Notes under the pieces: model-generated
Told to the model about the DNA's origin: nothing
Databases searched by the model: none
What the model saw: the letters and a program-made list of their open reading frames with translations, nothing else
Shown: in pieces, positions 22,945 through 30,885 of the stretch
Layout: each line of letters starts with the position of its first letter
How positions within the stretch are numbered: the first letter of the stretch is position 1
DNA from: Myxococcus guangdongensis
Lineage (GTDB): Bacteria > Myxococcota > Myxococcia > Myxococcales > Myxococcaceae
Length of the DNA: 36,688 nt
Assembly: GCF_024198255.1 (NCBI RefSeq)
Contig: NZ_JAJVKW010000028.1
Span: 1 to 36,688 of the forward strand
Direction: 5' to 3'
Translations under genes and position numbers: made by a program

Positions 22945-25458
22945 TCAGGGCGGCGGCTCGTCCGACACCGTCATGGTGATGAAGGACGGCACCGTGGGCG
23001 TGGACACGACGGAGACGCTGGCCGCGTGGGTGGAGTAGTTGCCGGAGGAGTCCACCGCCTTGAGGCGCACGACGCTGACGCCGACGAAGGGCAGCGCCCA
23101 CTCGAAGGAGGTGGCGCGCACCTTGGCGATGAGGGACGCCGTCTCCCAGCTGCCGCCGCCGTGGCGCAGCTCATACATGTCCCTGTCCAAGTCAGGGATT
23201 TCCACCCACCGGAGGGTGGCCGTGTTGCCGTTGAGAGCGTAGGCGAAGCCCGCCACGTCCGAGGGCGGAGCCGCCTTGCCCAGCACCGTGTACGCCGACT
23301 CCGCGAAGGAGGTGACGAAGCCGCCGCCCAGCACCGTGGCCACCTGGACCCGGTAGGGTCCCGGGGGGATGTCCTGAAGCTCCCAGTAGTGCGTCTCGAC
23401 CCGCTCCTCGGAGCTCCAGTTGCCCTCGGACAGCCGCCAGCGCACCACGTAGGCGGTGGCCCCCGGGTGCTGTGTCCACCGCGCGTTGAGGGACACCTTC
23501 AGGCCGCCGTTGGTGGTCTTGTAGAGGCCCTCGCCCAGGGCCAGTCCCTGCGGCGGCGATGAGGAGGGCAGCGCGGAGGTGGGCAGGGTGTGCAGCTGCA
23601 CACCCTGCTCGACGGCGGCGTACTTCCCAGGGTGGTGCGCCAGGGCCGTCACCTCGTACACGTGCGGCTCCACCTCGGCGACGGACAGCACGCGCCACGG
23701 GGTGGGCACCAAGTCATTCGCGGCCAACACCCAGACGGCCTGGGGCACGGGCGCGGCGGAGAACGGCGCCGCCAGCGTCAGCGCGCGGTACGGCGCGGGG
23801 GCCAGCGGCGCCACCGGGCGCTCCTCCACCTTGCCGTCCGGCAGCACCACGGAGAGGGAGTACGTGTGCCCCGCCTCGAGGTGGACGTCCGAGTCCAGCT
23901 CCACGCGCGAGTCCGAGGCCTCCACCACGCGGCCGCCCCAGCGCCGGCCCGCGCGCGTCGGGTCCGCCACCTTCACCACCGCGCCGGGGTTGCGCAGCGC
24001 GCCCTCCAGGCCGGTGCGGAACACCACCGTCTCCGTCTCCAGCCTCTCGGTGTGCAGCAGCCAGCGGCCCACGCGCTGGGCCTGCCCGCGCGAGGTGCAG
24101 CCCAGGGCCACCACGTCCGTGGGGTTGTAGCCGTAGTCGCGCAGCCCGTCCTCGTCCGCCACGTACTCCACCGCGGCCTTGTAGTGGTTGGCCGGGTCAT
24201 TCCACGTTACGAGGGCGACGGTGTGGCGCGCACGGCGCGAGGTGCCCGAGTAGGTGAAGAGGCCGTCCACCACGTTGGCGGGGGTGAAGAGGTACTCCGC
24301 GTCGCGCGGCGCGTCCTGGGCCACGTACACCGCGCCGCTGGCCCAGTAGACGAGGCCGCGGAAGACGGAGGCCAGGTTGCTCACCACCTGGTACGCGTCC
24401 GCCTGCGTCTGGAGGTAGAGGTTGCACGTGAAGCGCGGCTCCTGCCCACCCTTCCCGTCCGGCACCAGCTCGTCGCAGTACCGGGCCACCGTGTAGAGGC
24501 CCCACTTGTCCACCTGGGACTCGTCCAGGTAGCGGCCCAGCCCGTAGCGCTTCGTCGTCAGCAAGTCGTAGAGGCACCAGGCCGGGTTGTCCGTCCACGC
24601 CACGTGGAAGGTGCCGTCCCACGTACCCGAGTACGCGCGCGTCTGCGGGTTGTAGTTGCTGGGCACCCGCACCTTCAGGCCGCGAATACGGTAGCTGCGA
24701 GCCGGCACGCTGCCGAATTGCTTCGCGGACACCTGGAGGGCCACCAACGCGGTGTTGGGGAAGCTCAGCTTCTCGTCCAGCACGGTGGTGTACGACTTCC
24801 AGAGGGTGCGGTTCTGCAGGGCCACTGTGTTCGCGTCGGGCGTCGTGCGGCGCACGCGGATGTCCCACGGCGGGCTGCCGTAGAGCTCAATCCGGTACGC
24901 CCTCTCGTAGGGGCTGGTGCATTTCCCGCGGATGACGCCCGCGCCCTGCAGGTCCTGCTCCACCCAACCGCCGCCATTCGACTGCACGTCGACGGCGAGC
25001 CTGACGGTGAAGGGCTGCAAGTCACCCGTCTCCGGGTGCTGGTACGTCAGCTGCGGCACCTGCACAGTGACGCGCACCGCGTCCACCTCCGCGTCCCGCA
25101 CCGTGCGGATAGCGGGGCTGCCCTCCTTCACCTCCACGTTGACGGAGAACTCCGCCTCGGCCGCGCTGAAGCCAGGGATGTACTCCTGCCCCTGCGTCCC
25201 CGGCACGTCGTACGCGGTGACGTCGCGGAAGTTGGGGGAGTCGTTGGGGTTCACCACCGGGACGCCGTCCAGGTAGACGCCCTTCAGCCCTCCCTGCAAC
25301 CCTTCGATTTCTCCCTCGCAGATGACGTCCAGCACGCGCGCGTACGCGGTGGACACCAGCGAGTCCACCGCCTCAGTGGGCGTGCGCTGCGCCCCCGAGC
25401 CGCCCTTCCCGCCCGACTCGCCACCCGCTCCGCGGAGCGCGCCCCTCTCAGGGGACAT
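22945..25458 (-). CDS. J: Host-specificity tail-tip protein, gpJ-like, 837 aa
   Basis: ATG 25458 overlaps the gpI stop by 11 bases. The sequence has the gpJ hallmarks: LVSTAYARVLDVICEGEIEG near 35-54, YLDGVPVVNP, a hub region with FHVAWTDNPAWCLYDLLTTK and RYGLGRYLDESQVDKW (about 290-325), then FTCNLYLQTQADAYQVVSNL with VFRGLVYWASGAVYVAQDA. C-terminal fibronectin-III-like repeats follow (TAYVVRWRLSEGNWSSEERV; RLKAVDSSGNYS). gpJ forms the central tail-tip fiber that touches the host receptor. It is about 300 residues shorter than lambda gpJ, and the following fiber-like gene may carry the missing distal function. Confidence 0.9.
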   Translation of the reverse strand: MSPERGALRGAGGESGGKGGSGAQRTPTEAVDSLVSTAYARVLDVICEGEIEGLQGGLKGVYLDGVPVVNPNDSPNFRDVTAYDVPGTQGQEYIPGFSAAEAEFSVNVEVKEGSPAIRTVRDAEVDAVRVTVQVPQLTYQHPETGDLQPFTVRLAVDVQSNGGGWVEQDLQGAGVIRGKCTSPYERAYRIELYGSPPWDIRVRRTTPDANTVALQNRTLWKSYTTVLDEKLSFPNTALVALQVSAKQFGSVPARSYRIRGLKVRVPSNYNPQTRAYSGTWDGTFHVAWTDNPAWCLYDLLTTKRYGLGRYLDESQVDKWGLYTVARYCDELVPDGKGGQEPRFTCNLYLQTQADAYQVVSNLASVFRGLVYWASGAVYVAQDAPRDAEYLFTPANVVDGLFTYSGTSRRARHTVALVTWNDPANHYKAAVEYVADEDGLRDYGYNPTDVVALGCTSRGQAQRVGRWLLHTERLETETVVFRTGLEGALRNPGAVVKVADPTRAGRRWGGRVVEASDSRVELDSDVHLEAGHTYSLSVVLPDGKVEERPVAPLAPAPYRALTLAAPFSAAPVPQAVWVLAANDLVPTPWRVLSVAEVEPHVYEVTALAHHPGKYAAVEQGVQLHTLPTSALPSSSPPQGLALGEGLYKTTNGGLKVSLNARWTQHPGATAYVVRWRLSEGNWSSEERVETHYWELQDIPPGPYRVQVATVLGGGFVTSFAESAYTVLGKAAPPSDVAGFAYALNGNTATLRWVEIPDLDRDMYELRHGGGSWETASLIAKVRATSFEWALPFVGVSVVRLKAVDSSGNYSTHAASVSVVSTPTVPSFITMTVSDEPPP

Positions 25459-26527
25459 TGGGCACCTCGTGCGGCTCCTCGGGGTCCGCTCGCTTCACGT
25501 TGTGGGAGAGGACGCCGAGCGTCTGGTAGGTGTGCGCGCCGGCCACGGTGAGGAGCACCACGGGGCCGCGCCCCGCGTCCTCCACCCTCGCCACCACCCC
25601 GGGCTTCTCCCCCACCAGCCGTGCCCCCGGCTCAAGGTGACGCAGCTCCACCCAGGCCGCCTCGGTGCGCACCCGGTGGTTGTACGTGGCCACCAGCTCG
25701 CGCCCGTCCTCCAGCACCATGCGCCGGCAGTCCGCCTCCAGCGTCGCGGCCCGGGTGACGGGGTAGTCGCCCCATGCCAGCGTCACCTCGTCCTGGGTGC
25801 GCACCCACGCGCCCACGCGCAACTCGCCCGCCGGCACCTCGCGCCCGTCCGAGAGGAGAATGGGCACCCACGGCGCCGGGCACCCGCCGCCCACCGCGCC
25901 CTGCCCCCCGGGCCCCGTCTGGCCGCCCGCGGGCCCACCGAAGCCGCCACCCACGCTCCAGTCGGTGATGATGCCGGCGGACACCACGCAGCTGCCCACC
26001 ACCATCTCCCCGTAGCAGAGGGGCACCGGGTGGCCCTGGGCCAGCGTATTCACCGGGCCGTTGAAGACGTAGGACGGCTGGTGCTCCGGCTTCTCCACCG
26101 GGCCCGTCGCGCGGGGCGGGCCGAAGAGGAGCTGCGCGGCGCCGCCCACCATGAGGCTGCTGCCCAGGGCGATGAGTTGCCCGCCCGCCGTGCCGTAGTC
26201 GTAGACGGAGAGCACCGCACCGCCAGCGATGAGGACAGCGCCCAGCACCACCTGGAGGACGCCCGCCTGCTTCGCGCCCGCGAGGGCCGGGAGGATGGTG
26301 ATGCGCTCCCCCTTGGCGACGCCCAGCTCCTGTGCGCCGACGTCCCGCTCGCCTACAAGGACGTGGAAGCCGGGCGCGCTGTTCTCCGCGAGGTAGCGGC
26401 CGAAGCCCTCGCACACCGCGCACAGCGCGCGCACCGCCTCCGCGGGCGAGGGCACGCCCAGTTCCAGCATCCACTCACGCCCGAAGCGCGCCCCCAGGGG
26501 CCCGCCGAGCACCACCGTCGTCAGCAT
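25448..26527 (-). CDS. I: Tail assembly protein I with C-terminal Hint domain, 359 aa
   Basis: ATG 26527 overlaps the end of gpK. Residues 1-80 are the ubiquitin-like front of gpI (TTVVLGGPLGARFGREWMLE, then GERITILPALAGAK). Residues 85-135 hold two hydrophobic helices (VLQVVLGAVLIAGGAVLSVY). The signature NTLAQGHPVPLCYGEMVVGS (160-179) with CVVSAGI follows. After a Gly-rich linker (about 193-215), Cys216 opens a Hint domain (CPAPWVPILLSDGREVP) with TYNH at 281-284 and VLSHN ending at Asn343, then a 16-residue tail. gpI helps place gpJ during tail-tip assembly. Lambda gpI has no such extension. The Hint domain closely resembles the one in the fiber-like protein. Confidence 0.85.
   Translation of the reverse strand: MLTTVVLGGPLGARFGREWMLELGVPSPAEAVRALCAVCEGFGRYLAENSAPGFHVLVGERDVGAQELGVAKGERITILPALAGAKQAGVLQVVLGAVLIAGGAVLSVYDYGTAGGQLIALGSSLMVGGAAQLLFGPPRATGPVEKPEHQPSYVFNGPVNTLAQGHPVPLCYGEMVVGSCVVSAGIITDWSVGGGFGGPAGGQTGPGGQGAVGGGCPAPWVPILLSDGREVPAGELRVGAWVRTQDEVTLAWGDYPVTRAATLEADCRRMVLEDGRELVATYNHRVRTEAAWVELRHLEPGARLVGEKPGVVARVEDAGRGPVVLLTVAGAHTYQTLGVLSHNVKRADPEEPHEVPNVP
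25499..25882 (-). other. Hint/bacterial-intein-like domain of gpI
   Basis: From Cys216 after AVGGG to Asn343. The intein block B TxxH is perfect here (TYNH, 281-284). The end is TYQTLGVLSHN followed by Val, so no +1 nucleophile. Predicted self-cleavage products are gpI 1-215 and a 16-residue C-tail peptide. Confidence 0.8.
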
Positions 26528-27243
26528 AGGCTGCGGTGTCGGACGACTCGGCGGGTGATGCGCTCCCAGAAGCCCGAATACGTCTCCCTCCTCGACAGCG
26601 AAGCCTGGAGGTGGTGGAGGACGACGTCCGCCCCCAGGTAGACACCCGCGTGGTTGGGCACCGGCGCGCGCAGTTGCATGAGGAGGACGTCGTGCTCGCG
26701 CAGTGGAGCACCCGTCACGTCCACGAAGCCCGCGCGCTCGTACCCCTCCAGGTAGAGGTTGCCGCCCTTGAGCCACCAGTCATCGGGCCGCTCGAAGTCT
26801 GGGAGCGCGAGCCCCATCACGTCCGCGTAGTAGTCGCGGATGAGGGCAAAGCAGTCGAGGACGCCGTGGCTGAAGGGCCGGCCCACCAGGGGCGCCCGGT
26901 AGCCGCTCGGCACCAGCACCTGCCAGTGCCCCACAGGCACGTTGACGATGAGCCAGGGCAGGCCCCAGCGCTCGCACATGACCCGGTCCGCCTCGCTCGG
27001 ATCAGGGGAAGCGTTGGGGTGGGAGTGGACAACGGCCACCACCTCCCCTTCTGCTTCCGCCTGAGCGAAGTCCTCGGGCGCCAGGTGGAAGTGCGCTTGG
27101 CCCTCGGCGAGGTTCCGGCACGGCCGGTACACCAACTTCCCCGTGGTGCGAACGATGAGCCCGCATGACTCACGGGGCATCTCTGCCTGAGCGTGCCAAA
27201 GGGCGACATCAACCAGCAACTGAGGAATGACGAAAGACAGCAT
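26521..27243 (-). CDS. K: Tail assembly protein K: JAMM/MPN and NlpC/P60 domains, 240 aa
   Basis: ATG 27243 is chosen because the N-terminus then begins MLSFVIPQLLVDVALWHAQA, as in gpK. The N-terminal domain is an MPN/JAMM metallopeptidase with Glu25 (PRESCG), His73 and His75 in HSHPN, and Asp86 (PSEAD). The C-terminal domain is NlpC/P60 with Cys131 (GVLDCFALIRDYY) and His198 (NHAGVYLG). Both catalytic sets are complete. In lambdoid phages gpK acts in tail-tip assembly and may cut peptidoglycan during entry. It overlaps gpI, as expected. Upstream, 243 bases without a phage gene separate it from the plus-strand cargo gene. Confidence 0.9.
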   Translation of the reverse strand: MLSFVIPQLLVDVALWHAQAEMPRESCGLIVRTTGKLVYRPCRNLAEGQAHFHLAPEDFAQAEAEGEVVAVVHSHPNASPDPSEADRVMCERWGLPWLIVNVPVGHWQVLVPSGYRAPLVGRPFSHGVLDCFALIRDYYADVMGLALPDFERPDDWWLKGGNLYLEGYERAGFVDVTGAPLREHDVLLMQLRAPVPNHAGVYLGADVVLHHLQASLSRRETYSGFWERITRRVVRHRSLC

Positions 27244-27486
27244 GAGTCTGCATCCGGAATCGAGAGAGAACTGAGAGGCACGAAGGGAAGCCACTCAATC
27301 CAAGTCTTCGCCCGATGGATGGACAACGTCCGTTGGCGCAGGGGCCACCAACGTGCAGAACTAGTATCCCGAACGCCCAGGCGACATCTGCACACATTTC
27401 ACCCCTTGCAGTTTTTGCCTACGCTTGTTGGCGCTCCAGGGTCTCAGCTCAACAGACGTCGCGACTTCGCTTTGGTGAGATTCTCT

Positions 27487-28506
27487 ATGACGACACCAAT
27501 CACTCCACCAATCACTCCACCAATCAGTCCATTAGTCACTGCCATCATCCAGGCGTTGACATCCCGCAAGGTCCCGATCACCTCCGTAGCTCTCATTGTT
27601 GCTGCCCTCGCAGTCATCAATCCAGCCACCCCCGACAACACAAAGAACGTCGCCATCGGCGCCGGCTTCGGGTTCTCTCTTTTCGTTGCATACATGTTCC
27701 TCAAGTTCGGACTCTCCAAAATCCCAGAATACCAGCGAGGCTCAGTGCTAATAGGAGTCCTCATCATCCTGTCTCTAACATTCGTCTCCACCGTCTATGC
27801 CATGGGTGTCGCAATCCACAACCAAATCCAAGAGAAGGCCAAGGAAAGCGCCGTCACGGATGACGAGATTCCAGAGACACCATCGGGCAACAAGGTAACG
27901 AAGCACGAATACGCAGTTCGCCCTGTTCCAGTCATCGAGCCGCCTCCACCCCCCAAAAAAGCCATACGTCCTTCCCCTGTGTTTCCTCCCAAACCTCCCA
28001 CCGAGGCCAGTCCCAAGAAGTCGGATGTAGTCCTCGCAGTGGCGCCACCTGCACCAGACTCCGGTCCCGAGGAGAAACCGACTCCCCCAGTTCGACCACG
28101 CAAACCACCACGCATAACCGTTGCGGGCTGCTCGCTGCTGGAGACGTCGTTCGGCGGGGATGTTGGTAAGCGATGCAAGGCCGTCTGCCTGTCAGACAAG
28201 GGCAGGCTGTGCTCGCCCTCAGAGCTAGGAAGTCTGATCCCGAATTACGTCAGGGGCATGCCCGAAAGCACCCAGGATGCCCTCTTCCAAATCTGGCACG
28301 ACAGCGCAGAGTATAATTGCGGCAATTGGAGCCACAGCAGTCCGGAGGAATATGGCACAACTTCAATCCTGCGCATATCTGCAACAGACCCCAATAATTA
28401 CCCAACATGGCGACTCATACCCACCGCCCCTGTTCCGTGCAACTCAATGATGGGTGCCGGATGCTGTGTCGACATTGAACACCCAGACGACGAGGAGTCA
28501 GAATAG
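27487..28506 (+). CDS. Cargo membrane protein with proline-rich linker and Cys-rich C-domain, 339 aa
   Basis: ATG 27487 starts with TTPITPPITPPISP, encoded by a 12-base tandem repeat. Three predicted membrane segments follow (VPITSVALIVAALAVI; NVAIGAGFGFSLFVAYMF; SVLIGVLIILSLTFVSTVYA; about 29-105). A long Pro/Lys-rich linker (about 150-215, with IEPPPPPKKAIRP) leads to a ~120-residue Cys domain (CSLLETSFGGDVGKRC, AVC, LC, YNCGNW, CCVD). The layout suggests a membrane-anchored protein with an exported disulfide-rich domain. The gene runs against the tail operon and is AT-richer than it, so it is cargo. No family recognised. Confidence 0.6.
   Translation: MTTPITPPITPPISPLVTAIIQALTSRKVPITSVALIVAALAVINPATPDNTKNVAIGAGFGFSLFVAYMFLKFGLSKIPEYQRGSVLIGVLIILSLTFVSTVYAMGVAIHNQIQEKAKESAVTDDEIPETPSGNKVTKHEYAVRPVPVIEPPPPPKKAIRPSPVFPPKPPTEASPKKSDVVLAVAPPAPDSGPEEKPTPPVRPRKPPRITVAGCSLLETSFGGDVGKRCKAVCLSDKGRLCSPSELGSLIPNYVRGMPESTQDALFQIWHDSAEYNCGNWSHSSPEEYGTTSILRISATDPNNYPTWRLIPTAPVPCNSMMGAGCCVDIEHPDDEESE
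27495..27530 (+). repeat. Three-copy 12-base tandem repeat
   Basis: ACCAATCACTCC twice, then ACCAATCAGTCC, encoding the TPPI-type repeats at the N-terminus of the cargo membrane protein. Copy number could vary by slippage in frame, since the unit is four codons. Confidence 0.7.
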
Positions 28507-28600
28507 TTTCCGTCATGCTGAGGGCAAGCCGCTCGGCATATCTGCCTAGGCATCAGCGCGTCGAGAGGCAACGCCCCCCTCGCGAATTGCTTGGCAAGCA

Positions 28601-28800
28601 TTAACGCAACAGGCCGACTCCAGGCTCCCCGTACGGAAGAACCGACGTCGCCCCGAATCGGGTCTTGCAACTCGCGAGGCGCTTCCCACACCTGTCCTGG
28701 GCCGGGTCTGCCGTCGGCGTGTCGTCCGCCTTCGCCACGGGCGGGCCCTCGTAGCCGCACCCGCGCCCAGGTGCTACCAGCCGCAAGTCAGCCCATGGGC
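28601..28800 (-). pseudogene. Decayed 3' end of a second gpL copy
   Basis: The minus-strand frame GRGCGYEGPPVAKADDTPTA, then DPAQDRCGKRLASCK, then SVLPYGEPGVGLLR matches the C-terminal ~60 residues of the intact gpL at 29588. It keeps three of the four cluster cysteines. Just upstream, LTCGW-stop-HLG in another frame matches MCGWQYRG of gpL, so a frameshift and a stop have broken it. It lies downstream of intact gpL, separated from it by the cargo gene at 29035-29478. Confidence 0.8.
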
Positions 28801-28988
28801 CACGCACCAGCCGCGATCACCACGAGGCCATCCGGCTCGCGAGGTAAGCCCGTCTGCGGACACTCAAAGGCTGCTGTGGCAACTTCCCGGGGCAAATCCG
28901 ACAAGGCGGCGAGCAGCATCCAAGATCTCCGGAAGGAGGCGGATGAGGTGCGCCCCCTTCCGGCTATCGCCCATTGAATGGACTCGTC

Positions 28989-29013
28989 CCGAGTCCGTAT
29001 TGTTGGGACTCGG
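28989..29013. terminator. Hairpin downstream of the Cys-rich secreted gene
   Basis: CCGAGTCC and GGACTCGG form a perfect 8-base stem around a 9-base loop, 22 bases beyond the minus-strand stop at 29035. No T-tract. The rest of 28810-29034 shows no gene. Confidence 0.4.
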
Positions 29014-29034
29014 ACTGGCGTTATTGTCTCTCGC

Positions 29035-29478
29035 TCAATTGGCTTGTATTGGGTCCGTGCAGGGGCCACCGGAACCGCTGAAGCAACTCGCCTGGGTGCA
29101 AGTACCCGTGCAACCCTCCCCGCAATCGAAATCAGAGCAGAACACTCCATCATAGACACAGCCATGGCTCGAACAAGCACGCCCTGTGCAACTCCGCGTG
29201 CAGGTTGTGCTGAGGGAGTGAACCTGCCCTGTGTCATCGACCACCGTAACCTTACCAGTCGATACCTGCTTCTCGCTGGAGAGCAGCACAGTCGTAGCTT
29301 CGCCTTTCTGCACGATCCGAGTGCCAGGCCGTGTCATCAACTCCTTGACCTCTGGCGGCGACACGTCCCTCTTCTCGCATGTCGCCGTTTGCGGAGCCTG
29401 CGTTGATGTCGCGGACTCCTCAGCACCAGCCGAGACACCAAGAAACAGCACTGCGAGAATCACTGATCTCGAAATCAT
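29035..29478 (-). CDS. Secreted Cys-rich protein (cargo), 147 aa
   Basis: ATG 29478 has a strong AGGAGG seven bases upstream. A clean signal peptide (MISRSVILAVLFLGVSAGAE) is followed by a beta-rich middle (GTRIVQKGEATTVLLSSEKQ) and a C-terminal ~55 residues with 12-13 cysteines (TCTRSCTGRACSSHGC, then CSDFDCGEGCTGTCTQASC). The spacing suggests a small disulfide-bonded domain. It points in the same direction as the tail genes but separates intact gpL from a gpL 3' relic, so it is inserted cargo. No family recognised. Confidence 0.65.
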   Translation of the reverse strand: MISRSVILAVLFLGVSAGAEESATSTQAPQTATCEKRDVSPPEVKELMTRPGTRIVQKGEATTVLLSSEKQVSTGKVTVVDDTGQVHSLSTTCTRSCTGRACSSHGCVYDGVFCSDFDCGEGCTGTCTQASCFSGSGGPCTDPIQAN

Positions 29479-29587
29479 CGACACGCCTCCTGTAAGTCCC
29501 GGATCAAAGCAATCAAGAATAAGCAGACTATAGAGGGCATACCGTCTTCCGCCAAATCGACTTGAGCCCCTTGGGGGCTTTCCGCCC

Positions 29588-30283
29588 TCAACGTAGCAAT
29601 CCAACACCCGGGAAGCCTCCGTAGGGCAAGACTGCTGTTGCTCCGAACCGCACCTTGCAGCTCGCGAGGCGCTTCCCGCATCTGTCCTGGACCGGGTCCA
29701 CCGTCGACGTGTCGTCGGACTTCGCCACTGGCGGACCTGCGTACCCACACCCCTCACCGCGGTACTGCCACCCGCACATCTGGGTGATGACGCGCAGGGG
29801 GATTCGCACACCCTCGAGGTCGCACTTGGCCGCGAGGGTGAACTCGAGGAGGTGCTTGTTCTCCGTCGTCTTCGCGTCCACCGCGAACTCGTCATCGGGG
29901 AATCCCTCGGAGGGGCTCGCGGTGGGGTTGACGCCGCCGGGGAAGTTCACCGCGTCCAGGTAGCGCGCGAAGGTGCGCTTGCGGATGACGCGCGCGCCGA
30001 GCAGGTCGTTCGTGTCGCGCGCCAGGGCCCCCAGAGTGCCGAGGAGGTTGGCCATGGTGAGGGTCGGCCGGGGCAGGCGCCCGGTGCCCGACTTCTCGAA
30101 GCCACGGGCCTGCACGGGCCAGGGCTGGTACGACGCCCCCTGCCACACCACGGGCCCGCCCAGGCCGTTGGTGCCCGCGTGGAAGTAGCTGATGCCGCCC
30201 CCTGGGAGTCCGCTCGCGTCCAGGATGAAGAGTTCCACCAGGGCGCCGGGCGCCAGCTTCTGGATGTCCTCGGCGATGCTCAC
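29588..30283 (-). CDS. L: Minor tail protein L, 231 aa
   Basis: GTG 30283 overlaps the stop of a tiny upstream frame (GTGA). The sequence matches phage minor tail protein L: MSIAEDIQKLAPGALVELFI at the N-terminus, WQGASYQPWPVQARGFEKSG in the middle, LLGARVIRKRTFARYLDAVN, and four C-terminal cysteines (Cys170, Cys179, Cys202, Cys209). In lambda these hold an iron-sulfur cluster at the tail tip. The gene is followed not by gpK but by a cargo gene and a decayed gpL end. It is complete. Confidence 0.9.
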   Translation of the reverse strand: MSIAEDIQKLAPGALVELFILDASGLPGGGISYFHAGTNGLGGPVVWQGASYQPWPVQARGFEKSGTGRLPRPTLTMANLLGTLGALARDTNDLLGARVIRKRTFARYLDAVNFPGGVNPTASPSEGFPDDEFAVDAKTTENKHLLEFTLAAKCDLEGVRIPLRVITQMCGWQYRGEGCGYAGPPVAKSDDTSTVDPVQDRCGKRLASCKVRFGATAVLPYGGFPGVGLLR

Positions 30284-30360
30284 CGGCAGCCCCGGGAGCT
30301 CGGCGTCGAAGCCAGGGCAGCAGCGAGAAGGAGTCCCACGACAGGGGCAAGGAGGTTCAT
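30280..30360 (-). CDS. Tiny hydrophobic peptide coupled to gpL, 26 aa
   Basis: ATG 30360 with ACAGGGGGC upstream (an in-frame ATG at 30375 would give 31 residues). It encodes MNLLAPVVGLLLAAALASTP plus a short Arg/Cys tail, a possible signal-like or membrane peptide. Its stop overlaps the gpL start as GTGA, suggesting it is translated as a leader. Too short for confidence. Confidence 0.35.
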   Translation of the reverse strand: MNLLAPVVGLLLAAALASTPSSRGCR

Positions 30361-30397
30361 GCCCCCTGTCTTCATTGCAGACGGGGACTGCGTCCGC

Positions 30398-30745
30398 TCA
30401 CCCCACCTGCGAAAGCTGCGCGTCTGCGGCCGGGCGAGCAGCAGCCAGCGCCGCGTCGGCAGCCCGACGGGTGTTCGCCTCGATGGCCACGTTGCACAGC
30501 GCCGACTGCGCCTGGAGCTGGAGCGCGAAGGCGCGACTTCGCGCCATGGACACGCCAATGATGGCCAGGACGACTCCTCCAACCACAGCCAGGATGGGCC
30601 CCGAATCCTTCCCGCCGGTGACGAATCCAATGAGTGCGCCGAAGGCGAAACCAGCGAAGGCACTGCGCACGACGAGTCCCTTCGCTTGTGCGTAGAGTGC
30701 CTCGGCGTGCGCCTGGATGATGTTCGGGTCGTACTGGACAGCCAT
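30398..30745 (-). CDS. Small two-span membrane protein in the tail cluster, 115 aa
   Basis: ATG 30745, between gpM and gpL in the same direction. It has two predicted membrane segments at about 25-43 (VVRSAFAGFAFGALIGFVTG) and 50-67 (PILAVVGGVVLAIIGVSMAR), then a charged Ala-rich helix with repeated RAADAALAAARPAADAQ. Lambda has no membrane protein at this place, so it is an addition to the tail operon, perhaps a superinfection or lysis-related protein. Function unknown. Confidence 0.6.
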   Translation of the reverse strand: MAVQYDPNIIQAHAEALYAQAKGLVVRSAFAGFAFGALIGFVTGGKDSGPILAVVGGVVLAIIGVSMARSRAFALQLQAQSALCNVAIEANTRRAADAALAAARPAADAQLSQVG

Positions 30746-30848
30746 GGACTTCCCCCAAGGGTTGAGCGCTGCTCTCGCAGGCCGGCGCGGACCCTCTCAT
30801 TACGAGGAGCGCCAGGTAAGAGAGGCAACCACCACCCACCCGGGGCGG

Positions 30849-30872
30849 GGAATACCACCTGAGAGGTATTCC
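30849..30872. terminator. Hairpin after gpM
   Basis: GGAATACC-ACCTGAGA-GGTATTCC: perfect 8-base stem with 8-base loop, 14 bases beyond the minus-strand gpM stop. No T-tract in the direction of transcription. It resembles the palindromes at 3552 and 4770. Confidence 0.45.
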
Positions 30873-30885
30873 GCATGGGCAGCCT

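Noticed and set aside
21027..25551. Very long plus-strand open frames (about 650 codons each) opposite the fiber-like and gpJ genes
   Set aside because: They are antisense shadows of high-GC genes: Arg/Val/His-rich with no motif or ribosome site, while the minus strand shows clear gpJ and Hint signatures.
25448..25882. A true protein-splicing intein in gpI
   Set aside because: No Cys/Ser/Thr follows the terminal Asn and there is no real C-extein, so splicing is not expected; a bacterial-intein-like domain fits better.
25322..27168. Plus-strand open frames opposite gpI and gpK
   Set aside because: Shadows of gpI and gpK, both of which have clear family signatures on the minus strand.
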